The notes beneath the pieces were generated by a model, which worked only from the letters and a program-made list of their open reading frames with translations, made no database searches and was not told where the DNA came from. From contig NZ_JAVDUI010000001.1 of the NCBI RefSeq assembly GCF_031456275.1, positions 62,001 to 126,000 on the forward strand: a DNA stretch of 64,000 bases, written 5' to 3'. A program made the position numbers and the translations under genes. This DNA is from Falsarthrobacter nasiphocae (GTDB lineage: Bacteria; Actinomycetota; Actinomycetes; Actinomycetales; Micrococcaceae). Within the stretch, counting starts at the first letter, position 1, and each line of letters opens with the position of its first letter. Below, one piece after another: positions 56,877 through 64,000 of this stretch.

Positions 56877-59447
56877 GTGATCTCAGACTTCCTGCCTGCC
56901 CTGCCCGAATCCCCCCAGTATCAGGGCCTCTTCGGTGCGTACCGGGCGAGCAGCGATGACGCCCTGTTCGCTGCCTTCGAGGCTTTCGCCGGATCCCGCG
57001 GCCTCTCCCTGTATCCCGCCCAGGAGGAGGCGGCGATGGAACTCGTGGCCGGGCGCCACGTCATCCTCTCGACCCCCACAGGCTCCGGCAAGTCCATGGT
57101 GGCCATCGCCGCGCACCTCTTCGCCTACGCCCGCGGCGAGCGCAGTTACTACACGGCCCCGATCAAGGCCCTCGTCTCCGAGAAGTTCTTCGACCTCGTC
57201 CGCGTCTTCGGCGCGGAGAACGTCGGCATGGTCACGGGAGACTCCTCCGTCAACGCGGACGCGCCGATCGTCTGCTGCACGGCTGAGATCCTCGCGAACA
57301 TCGCGCTGCGCGAGGGGCGGGAGGCCGAGGTCGGCTGCGTCGTCATGGACGAGTTCCACTTCTACGGGGACCCGCAGCGCGGATGGGCCTGGCACGTCCC
57401 GCTCATCGAGCTTCCCCAGGCCCAGTTCCTTCTCATGTCCGCCACGCTCGGCGACGTGTCCCGGTTCGAGACCGAGCTCCCCCAGTCCACGGGGCGGGAG
57501 CTCGCGGTGATCGCGCACACGGACCGCCCGATCCCCCTCCACTTCTTCTATTCCAAGGACCCGCTGCAGGACCAGCTGACCGAGCTCGTCGCGACCAAGC
57601 AGACGCCGGTCTACGTGGTGCACTTCTCCCAGCTCGAGGCCATCGAGCGGGCGCAGGGCCTCGCGAGCGTCAAGCTCGTGACCGCTGAGGAGAAGGAGCA
57701 GATCGCGGCCGTCATCGGCGACTTCCGGTTCTCCAAGGGCTTCGGCGCTGTCCTGTCTCGGCTCGTCCGGGCGGGCATCGGCGTCCACCACGCCGGCATG
57801 CTGCCCAAGTATCGCCGGCTCGTCGAGCAGCTCGCCCAGAAGGGCCTGCTCAAGGTCATCTGCGGCACGGACACGCTCGGCGTCGGGATCAATGTGCCGA
57901 TCCGCACCGTCGTCCTCACCGCCCTGTCCAAGTTCGACGGCTCGAAGTCGCGCATCCTCCAGGCCCGCGAGTTCCACCAGATCGCGGGCCGCGCCGGCCG
58001 GGCGGGCTTCGACACGGCGGGCACCGTCGTCGTCCAGGCACCCGAGCACGCCATTGAGAACAAGCGCGCGCTGGAGAAGGCGCACGCGAAGTTCAAGGGC
58101 GACGAGAAGAAGATCCGCCAGGTGGTCAAGAAGAAGCCGCCCGAAGGGTTCGTCTCGTGGGGGCGCCCGACGTTCGAGAAGCTCGTGGCGGCCGAGCCCG
58201 AGCCGCTGACCCCGAGCATGCGCCTGACGCACTCGATGGCCGTCAACCTCCTGGCGCGCTGCGAGGACCCGATCCGGGCGACGACGCGCCTCATCGAGGC
58301 CTCGCACGTCCCGCCTGCCGCGCAGGCGGCCCTCAAGCGCCAGGGGCTCGGGATCCTGCGGGAGCTCGTCGCTGGCGGGCTCGTGGCACCGCAGTCCACC
58401 CCGGATGCCTGCGGGCGCCGGTACGCGCTGACCGCCGAGATTCCGGAGAAGTTCGCGCTCAACCAGCCGCTGGCCCCGTTCGCCCTCGCGTGCCTGAGCA
58501 CCCTCGACAAGGACGACCCGTCCTACGCCGTGGATGCGGTGAGCGTCGTCGAGGCCGTGCTCGACGACCCGCGCCAGGTCCTCTCCGCGCAGCACAAGCG
58601 CGCCCGCACGGAGGCCGTGGCCGCCATGAAGGCGGACGGGCTCGAGTACAGCGAGCGCATGGCCCTGCTCGACGAGGTCACCTATGAGAAGCCGCTGGCC
58701 GAGCTCCTCGAGCAGAACCTCGAGACGTACCGGCACGGCGCGCCGTGGCTCGCGGGCCTGGAGCTCTCGCCGAAGTCCGTGGTCCGCGACATGTACCTCA
58801 AGGCCATGACCTTCGCGGACATGGTCCAGCACTACGGCCTGGCGCGCAGCGAGGGCGTCCTCCTCCGCTACCTCTCGGATGCCTACAGGACGCTGAGCCA
58901 CCTCGTTCCTGAGGAGCTCCTGACCGAGGACCTCTCGGACCTCATCGCCTGGCTCGGCGAGGTCGTCTCCCAGACGGACTCCTCCCTTCTGGATGAGTGG
59001 GAGAAGCTCTCCCACCCTGAGGATGCCGACGACGACGAGCCTGCGGCGCCCCCGACCCCGCCGGGCATCTCGGCCAACGAGCGGACGTTTACCGTCATGG
59101 TCCGCAACGCCCTCTTCCAGCGGGTCCGCCTCTTTGCCGACGAGCGGGACCGCGAGCTGGCTTCCCTCGACGAGGCCGCGGGCGGCGAGCTCACCGCGGA
59201 CGACTGGGCGGACGCCATGGACGAGTACTTCGACGAGTACAACGATATCGACGACTCCCCCGCCGCGCGCGCCGCCGATCTCCTCATCCTGACCAAGTCC
59301 GGGCGGACCTGGACGGCGCGGCAGATCCTCAAGGATCCCGAGGGGAACAAGGACTTCGGGTTCGACGCCGTCGTCGACCTCGACGCCTCCGACGAGGCCG
59401 GCTCCCCCGTCCTGCGCGTGACGCGCGTGGGTTTCGCGGGCTCCTGA
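56877..59447 (+). CDS. DEAD/DEAH-box (Ski2-like) helicase with DUF3516 domain
   Basis: The 856-residue protein has a superfamily 2 core: STPTGSGKSMVAIA (motif I), MDEFHFYGDP (motif II, DEFH), LMSATLGD (motif III), GINVPIRTVV and QIAGRAGRAGFD (motif VI). The last 450 residues form the DUF3516 region. These actinobacterial proteins are often annotated as RNA helicases; direct function is not established. GTG 56877 has a -10 hexamer 6 bp upstream. Confidence 0.9.
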   Translation: MISDFLPALPESPQYQGLFGAYRASSDDALFAAFEAFAGSRGLSLYPAQEEAAMELVAGRHVILSTPTGSGKSMVAIAAHLFAYARGERSYYTAPIKALVSEKFFDLVRVFGAENVGMVTGDSSVNADAPIVCCTAEILANIALREGREAEVGCVVMDEFHFYGDPQRGWAWHVPLIELPQAQFLLMSATLGDVSRFETELPQSTGRELAVIAHTDRPIPLHFFYSKDPLQDQLTELVATKQTPVYVVHFSQLEAIERAQGLASVKLVTAEEKEQIAAVIGDFRFSKGFGAVLSRLVRAGIGVHHAGMLPKYRRLVEQLAQKGLLKVICGTDTLGVGINVPIRTVVLTALSKFDGSKSRILQAREFHQIAGRAGRAGFDTAGTVVVQAPEHAIENKRALEKAHAKFKGDEKKIRQVVKKKPPEGFVSWGRPTFEKLVAAEPEPLTPSMRLTHSMAVNLLARCEDPIRATTRLIEASHVPPAAQAALKRQGLGILRELVAGGLVAPQSTPDACGRRYALTAEIPEKFALNQPLAPFALACLSTLDKDDPSYAVDAVSVVEAVLDDPRQVLSAQHKRARTEAVAAMKADGLEYSERMALLDEVTYEKPLAELLEQNLETYRHGAPWLAGLELSPKSVVRDMYLKAMTFADMVQHYGLARSEGVLLRYLSDAYRTLSHLVPEELLTEDLSDLIAWLGEVVSQTDSSLLDEWEKLSHPEDADDDEPAAPPTPPGISANERTFTVMVRNALFQRVRLFADERDRELASLDEAAGGELTADDWADAMDEYFDEYNDIDDSPAARAADLLILTKSGRTWTARQILKDPEGNKDFGFDAVVDLDASDEAGSPVLRVTRVGFAGS

Positions 59448-59497
59448 GGAACGTCCGGACCGAAACACCCCGGCCGCCCAGCACGAAAGGACCACGC

Positions 59498-60805
59498 ATG
59501 AACGACGCACCCGCCTACCGCCGGGGACCCGAGCACCGGCTCGGGGACTCCGCGGTCATCGCCGAGCACCGCATCCTCGCGCCGCTGGACCACGCGAACC
59601 CCGATGGCGAGCAGATCGAGGTCTTCGCCCGCGAGTACCGCTCCACGCGCGCCGGCGCCGAGACGCTGCCGTGGCTCCTCTACCTCCAGGGCGGCCCCGG
59701 GTGCGCTGGAACCCGGCACCTGTCCCTGTCCGGCTGGATCGGCGAGGCGTCCAAGCACTTCCGCATCCTCATGCTGGATCAGCGAGGGACAGGCCGCAGC
59801 GCGCCCGTCAACCGGAACACGGTCAGCGGAACGGACCAGGAGATCGCGGACCGGCTCCGGCACATGCGCGCCGACTCGATCGTCCGCGACGCGGAGCTCT
59901 TCCGCGGCGCCCTCGGCGTCGAGCGCTGGCACACGCACGGCCAGAGCTACGGCGGCTTCATCACCGCGACCTACCTGTCGCTGCACCCGGAGTCCCTCGC
60001 GGGCTCCATGATCACGGGCGGCCTGCCTCCCCTGACCGTGGGGGTCGACGACGTCTACCGCGCCACCTATGACGCCGTCGCGCGGCGGGAGCGCGAGTTC
60101 TTCTCCTGGTACCCCGAGGACGAGGAAGTCCATGCGGACATCGTCGCCCGAGTTCGGACCGGCAAGGAGACGGTGGACGGGGTGGTCCTGCGCCCGGGCC
60201 ACCTTCAGCGGCTCGGCATGTTCCTCGGCGGCAACACGCGGGTCCACGGCCTCCACTACGCCCTCTCCGAGGCGTTCGAGCGCCGCGCCGACGGCGAGCT
60301 GGGGCTCACCGACTCCTTCAAGCGCACCGTCTGGAATCAGTTCCACCAGGAGGCGACGCCCCTCTACACCGTCATGCACGAGACCATCTACGCGGAAGGG
60401 ACCCCGACCAACTGGGCGGCCTGGCGAGTCGGCGCCGAGCTGCCTCGCTTCGCGGAGGACGCCGAGCGTCCGGCCCTGACCGGCGAGATGATCTATCCGT
60501 GGCACGTGGAGACGGACCCCGCCACGGCCCCGCTGTGGGGCGCGGCCTCGCTGCTGGCGGAGGCCGACGACTTCGGGCCGCTCTACGATCGCACGCGGCT
60601 GGCGTCCAACGAGGTGCCCGTGGCGGCCTGCGTGTACACGGACGACATCTATGTGGAGCGCGGCGTGTCCCTGGCGTCCGCAGAGGCCATCGCGGGGACT
60701 CAGGTGTACGAGCGGAGCGACCTCCACCACGACGGGATCGCGCAGGACGGCCCCACAATCTTCCGGGAGCTGGCGCGGCGGGTAGGGGCCCTGCCCGAGG
60801 GCTAG
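59498..60805 (+). CDS. alpha/beta hydrolase, prolyl aminopeptidase-like (S33)
   Basis: The 435-residue protein has LYLQGGPGCAGTR (oxyanion loop), MLDQRGTGRS and the nucleophile elbow GQSYGGF (Ser150). The catalytic Asp and His should be in CVYTDDIYV and RSDLHHDGI near the C-terminus. This fits proline iminopeptidases that release N-terminal proline. AAAGGA precedes the ATG. It lies 50 bp after the helicase gene. Confidence 0.88.
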   Translation: MNDAPAYRRGPEHRLGDSAVIAEHRILAPLDHANPDGEQIEVFAREYRSTRAGAETLPWLLYLQGGPGCAGTRHLSLSGWIGEASKHFRILMLDQRGTGRSAPVNRNTVSGTDQEIADRLRHMRADSIVRDAELFRGALGVERWHTHGQSYGGFITATYLSLHPESLAGSMITGGLPPLTVGVDDVYRATYDAVARREREFFSWYPEDEEVHADIVARVRTGKETVDGVVLRPGHLQRLGMFLGGNTRVHGLHYALSEAFERRADGELGLTDSFKRTVWNQFHQEATPLYTVMHETIYAEGTPTNWAAWRVGAELPRFAEDAERPALTGEMIYPWHVETDPATAPLWGAASLLAEADDFGPLYDRTRLASNEVPVAACVYTDDIYVERGVSLASAEAIAGTQVYERSDLHHDGIAQDGPTIFRELARRVGALPEG

Positions 60806-60901
60806 GGGTTCCGCCGGGGCTGGCCGCCTCGTGAAGAGTGCGGCTGCGCGGCGGCTGTGAAGACACCGTCTTCTCTCATCTCGTGGACGCGGGGGCTTCG
60901 C

Positions 60902-60907
60902 TAGGGT
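60902..60907 (+). promoter_or_regulatory. -10 element of the ABM protein gene
   Basis: TAGGGT ends 6 bp before ATG 60914. GGAGGA also fills this gap, so initiation could be leaderless or Shine-Dalgarno-driven. Confidence 0.4.
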
Positions 60908-60913
60908 GGAGGA

Positions 60914-61234
60914 ATGATCGTTATCACCGTGAAATTCCCCGTCCTGCCCGAGCACGCCGAGTCCTGGCCCGAGCGCGTCCGCGAGTTCACCGAGGCCACC
61001 CGCGCCGAGCCGGGCAACCTCTGGTTCCAGTGGTCCCGCAGCCTGGAGGACCCCAACGAGTACGTCCTCATCGAGGCGTTCAAGGACGACGCCGCCGAGG
61101 CGCACGTCTCCAGCGACCACTTCGCCAAGGGTCTCGAGGCCATGCGTCCGGCGCTCGCGGCGACGCCCAAGATCATCAGCCGCCAGGTGGACGGCGAGGG
61201 CTGGGACGAGATGGGCGAGCTCCGCATCGACTAG
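60914..61234 (+). CDS. antibiotic biosynthesis monooxygenase (ABM) domain protein
   Basis: The 106-residue protein has the dimeric alpha/beta-barrel layout of YgiN-type quinol monooxygenases: VITVKFPV at the start, FTEATRAEPGNLWFQWSRS, EYVLIEAFKDDAAEAHVSSDHF (conserved His) in the middle. The reaction is not predictable. It stands alone. Confidence 0.85.
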   Translation: MIVITVKFPVLPEHAESWPERVREFTEATRAEPGNLWFQWSRSLEDPNEYVLIEAFKDDAAEAHVSSDHFAKGLEAMRPALAATPKIISRQVDGEGWDEMGELRID

Positions 61235-61283
61235 TGTCGCCGCTGCTGCCAGTGACATAGCAACACCGAATTGATATATCGAA

Positions 61284-61321
61284 GGCGGCCAGGCAGGTCC
61301 ACGACGGACTGCCTGGCCGCC
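61284..61321 (-). terminator. hairpin after the MFS gene
   Basis: Stem GGCGGCCAGGCAGGTCC / GGACTGCCTGGCCGCC (one mismatch) with a short loop, 46 bp past the MFS stop on the minus strand. Confidence 0.65.
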
Positions 61322-61366
61322 GCGGTGCGCAGAGAGACATTGTGCGCCCCGCGGTGGCTCCGTGAT

Positions 61367-62629
61367 CTATTCTGCAGCCCCTCTTTTGGCTGCACCCCGA
61401 TCTGCGCTCCGCAAGATGGACAACGCGAGCAGCGAATACGCACACAGCGGCGCGGCAATCAGCCACACACCGGCGGGCAGTCGCGTGAACGCAAGAGTGA
61501 AAACGCCGTACACAAGCAAATTGACGGCGAGTGTCACTTGGGAAGCCCACGTCCACACAGTGAGGCCGAGCCCCTGTTCGCTTCCAGGGAGTTCGTCGAG
61601 CCACGATCGAATGGTTCCCGACAGCCAGCTGACTGCGGTGCCGAGGAGAAAGAACGAGACGAGCCCCAGCGTGTGTCCCGCCGCTCGGGATTCAAGCCCA
61701 GCCATCCCCGCCAGACACGCAAAGCCCACGATGACGGTGCACGTCATGCTCTGGGGGTTGATGAACCTCGCCAAGATCAACGACAAGCGCCGGCCAGGGA
61801 ACATCCCCAGGAGGAGGACGACAAGGCCGCCCAGGCCGTAGGCGGCCATCATCGCTCCGAACAGCTCGGAACCCCCGCGAGCCACGTCGAAGATGAACGG
61901 CGTTTCGATGGCGTTGAAGATGGCGCCACCGAGAATCAAGAGGATCCATGCGCGCGTCTCGAATGTTCTCCACACCCAGATCCGCGATCCCTCTACCTGC
62001 ACCAAAGTCATTACCCCTGGAATATTGAAGAGCCGCCGGCGGCTGTCAGTCGACGTGCGCGCGCCAACACTAGGCTCGGCGGAGGGGGACACAGTCAGGG
62101 TCAGAAAAAGCAGAGTGGCAGACGCCAAGGACAGCAAGGCGTTGACAACGAGCAGCACGTGAGGCCCTGCCACCGGCAGCAGTGCACCACCCAGAGCGGG
62201 AACGATGGCCATCGTCAACGCCGACGAGGCGCTGACGGACCGAAGGACGTCCGGCTTGTCCTGCGGCGCGACATTCGTCGAAATCAGGGTCATGAACAGG
62301 GGGTTGAGAATGCTCCTCAACACCATTGACACACCTGCATAGGCATAGATGGCGCCCAAGTACGTGACGAAGAACGAGGCAACAATGGTCAACGCGGCGA
62401 CGCCGACCTGAATCAAGATCCACGTCCGGTACACCGCCCGTGGGGGGACCCGCCGCGCCACCGCCCCTGCGACGAGGAGCGCTGGGGCCGTCTGCGCCAG
62501 GAACAGGCCGACGGCCGCTGAAGACCCATGGGTCTGCTGAATGAAGACAATGAGAGCAATGAACGTCAGCCAGTTGCCCGCCCCCGAGAGCAGGGCGGCC
62601 GCTGGAAAGACGATTCGCACGCGCTTCAT
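61367..62629 (-). CDS. MFS transporter, drug-efflux-like, atypically low GC
   Basis: The 420-residue membrane protein has about twelve hydrophobic segments, with the first-half signature GLFLAQTAPALLVAGAVARRVPPRAVYRTW (motif A-like region) and a break after about 190 residues. It resembles MefA/NreB-type exporters. AGGAG 4 bp before ATG 62629 supports this start over longer in-frame ones. One counted 60-bp line is 60% G+C, against 72% in a counted line of a resident gene nearby, which suggests transfer. Its promoter has the only perfect TATAAT noticed in the window. Confidence 0.85.
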   Translation of the reverse strand: MKRVRIVFPAAALLSGAGNWLTFIALIVFIQQTHGSSAAVGLFLAQTAPALLVAGAVARRVPPRAVYRTWILIQVGVAALTIVASFFVTYLGAIYAYAGVSMVLRSILNPLFMTLISTNVAPQDKPDVLRSVSASSALTMAIVPALGGALLPVAGPHVLLVVNALLSLASATLLFLTLTVSPSAEPSVGARTSTDSRRRLFNIPGVMTLVQVEGSRIWVWRTFETRAWILLILGGAIFNAIETPFIFDVARGGSELFGAMMAAYGLGGLVVLLLGMFPGRRLSLILARFINPQSMTCTVIVGFACLAGMAGLESRAAGHTLGLVSFFLLGTAVSWLSGTIRSWLDELPGSEQGLGLTVWTWASQVTLAVNLLVYGVFTLAFTRLPAGVWLIAAPLCAYSLLALSILRSADRGAAKRGAAE

Positions 62630-62854
62630 ACGGCTCCTGACCATCAGTCCCCTCATGCCATCGGCACGCTGTGCTGCGGTACAGCGTCTGACCTTCTCCA
62701 CGCCCATCCTGAAGGGGTCTTCCCCCATGCCCGTCGGAATGATCGCCAGGCCTGCAGCCGTCCCCATGAGGCGCGTGAGATCAGCGCAGTATTGGGAAAA
62801 TCCCCCTGTTGCGCGTCTTCGAGAGGCGTGGGGGATGTCGTTCTACAAATTATA
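62630..62854 (-). promoter_or_regulatory. MFS promoter and about 210-nt leader
   Basis: Minus-strand TATAAT (62849-62854) is a perfect -10; the -35 is poor. About 210 nt separate the expected start from the MFS ATG. A 70-codon ORF (62653-62865) crosses the region but has no ribosome-binding site or good codon use. I see no clear attenuator. Confidence 0.45.
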
Positions 62855-62891
62855 ACGGATGGCAAGTGCTCGAGTTGTGCGCGGATACGCC

Positions 62892-62934
62892 AACGGCGGC
62901 CGGCTGGTCCTTGCAGGACCGCCCGGCCGCCGTT
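62892..62934 (-). terminator. hairpin after the TerC gene
   Basis: Stem AACGGCGGCCGGCTGGTCC / GGACCGCCCGGCCGCCGTT (two mismatches), 11 bp past the TerC stop on the minus strand. Confidence 0.7.
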
Positions 62935-62945
62935 GCGGTGTGCAG

Positions 62946-64000
62946 CTAGTGAGCCGCGTGCGAACCGTTGCCCGGCTGACGGGCCGGCGCCGAGGCGGTC
63001 TCCTTGTCGGAACGGGACGATGCCGCCTTCGCGTCGCTCGCAGTGACGCCATGCTCCTTGAGAGCGCCGACGATCTCCTTGAGGGAGCGCGGGTCATTGG
63101 GGCTCGTCTCGGGGAACTCGACGTTCACGCGGGGGTTCTCGTCCACCGTGACGGCACGGTCGTACCGCGAGACGAGCTCACCGGCGGCGGCGCGGAACTC
63201 GGGCTGCTCCAGCGCCTTGGCCCGCTCTGCCTCTGTGGCCGCATACTCCTCGTGAGCGCGCTCGTAGTGCTCGAACGCCGCACGGAGCTCGGAGCTGGCC
63301 TGCGCCGCCTTGCCCTTGGGGCTGAGGAGAGACGCAACCGTCGCGATGACGATGACACCGAGGATGATCGCCAGGGAGACGAACGTGTTGATCTCCGGGG
63401 CCCATTCGATGTGCTCGCCACCGTTGATGAACGGAACCTCGTTCACGTGCATCGCGTGGAAGATGAGCTTCACGCCGATGAAGCCGAGAATGATCGAGAG
63501 ACCATGCTTGAGGTAGATCAGGCGCTCCATGAGGCCGCCGAGCAGGAAGTACAGCTGGCGCAGACCCATGAGCGCGAAGATGTTGGCCGTGAAGACGATG
63601 AAGGGCGACTGGGTCAGGCCGAAGATGGCCGGGATCGAGTCGAACGCGAACATGAGGTCGGTCAGGCCGATCGTCACGAAGACGACGAGCATCGGGGTGA
63701 AGAGGCGCTTGCCGTCGACGGTGGTGCGCAGCTTGCCGCCGTCGTAGTGCTCGGTCATGGGGATGACCTTGCGAAGGCGACCGATGAGCGGGTTCTCCCC
63801 CGCCTCGTCCTCGCCGTCATCCGTGGCCTGCTTGTACGCAGTCCAGAGGAGGAACGCGCCGAAGATGTAGAAGACGAACGAGTAGCGCTCGATGACCACG
63901 GCACCCAGCAGAATGAAGATGCCGCGGAGGACCAGGGCAATGATGATGCCCACCATGAGCACTTCTTGCTGGTACTTCCGCGGGACCGAGAAGCGCGCCA
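62946..64000 (-). CDS. TerC/Alx-family integral membrane protein, N-terminus outside the window
   Basis: At least 351 residues are coded; the reading frame runs open to the window edge (ARFSVPRKYQQEVLMVG at the edge is typical TerC interior), so the start is outside. Several membrane helices are followed by a long charged cytosolic tail (about 110 residues, Ala/Glu/Ser-rich). GLTDLMFAFDSIPAIFGLT is the TerC signature with its conserved acidic residues in the membrane. The family is linked to tellurite resistance and manganese export or metalation of exported proteins. Confidence 0.92.
   Translation of the reverse strand, partial: ARFSVPRKYQQEVLMVGIIIALVLRGIFILLGAVVIERYSFVFYIFGAFLLWTAYKQATDDGEDEAGENPLIGRLRKVIPMTEHYDGGKLRTTVDGKRLFTPMLVVFVTIGLTDLMFAFDSIPAIFGLTQSPFIVFTANIFALMGLRQLYFLLGGLMERLIYLKHGLSIILGFIGVKLIFHAMHVNEVPFINGGEHIEWAPEINTFVSLAIILGVIVIATVASLLSPKGKAAQASSELRAAFEHYERAHEEYAATEAERAKALEQPEFRAAAGELVSRYDRAVTVDENPRVNVEFPETSPNDPRSLKEIVGALKEHGVTASDAKAASSRSDKETASAPARQPGNGSHAAH

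Noticed and set aside
62653-62865. 70-codon ORF in the MFS leader as a leader peptide
   Set aside because: No ribosome-binding site, its start lies upstream of the expected transcript start, and no paired attenuator hairpins follow.

Overview
The window is chromosomal DNA of a high-GC Gram-positive bacterium. The gene set and order point to the Actinobacteria, order Micrococcales, and probably a Micrococcaceae/Arthrobacter-like genome: uvrA, uvrC-rapZ-yvcK-whiA, gap-pgk-tpiA-secG, tkt-tal-zwf-opcA-pgl, sufR-B-D-Rieske-C-T, heme A synthesis genes arranged around tkt, and a DUF3516 helicase. Codons are strongly GC3-biased, GTG starts are common, and many genes have a TANNNT hexamer 6-8 nt before the start codon, as expected for leaderless actinobacterial transcripts. 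The taxonomic call is an inference from gene content, not from a search.

Layout. 1-2.9 kb: the start of an SPFH protein, then two identical tRNA-Leu(GAG) copies (152-bp perfect repeats) separated by an intact 1,237-bp IS1249-type insertion sequence with 26-bp perfect inverted repeats and an 8-bp target duplication. 2.9-9.4 kb: a fatty-acid beta-oxidation divergon (MaoC hydratase, FabG4-type reductase and thiolase on one side; TetR regulator and acyl-CoA oxidase/dehydrogenase on the other) around a tandem operator. 9.5-18.7 kb: a zinc-ribbon SDR, a YeiH-type membrane protein, pepN, L31 type B, an RNA methyltransferase, a TauE permease, an orphan ABC ATPase and serB. 18.8-26 kb: a FabG plus a FabL-like SDR operon, a DUF3099/zinc protein/SURF1 trio, an ABC-F protein and the biotin uptake operon bioYMN. 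26-33.9 kb: a zinc metallopeptidase, the suf Fe-S operon with its regulator, and a drug-type ABC exporter. 34-43 kb: ctaA, ctaB and the pentose phosphate operons tkt-tal and zwf-opcA-pgl. 43-56.6 kb, all on the minus strand: secG, tpiA, pgk, gap, sodA, whiA, yvcK, rapZ, uvrC, an acyltransferase, uvrA and a GntR regulator. 56.9-64 kb: the helicase, a prolyl aminopeptidase-like hydrolase, an ABM-domain protein, a lower-GC MFS exporter and a truncated TerC protein.

Most of the window is conserved housekeeping DNA. I see no prophage, CRISPR array, defence island or biosynthetic cluster. The points of most interest are regulatory or family-level: a perfect SOS box inside gntR driving uvrA; a TGAAC-N3-GTTCA (BioQ-like) palindrome inside the bioY coding start; paired GATAC-N5-GTAYC operators at the beta-oxidation divergon; palindromes at sodA, sufR and gntR; an SDR with the Tyr-x6-Lys spacing of enoyl-ACP reductases next to fabG; and a zinc-ribbon SDR that lacks the usual catalytic tyrosine.
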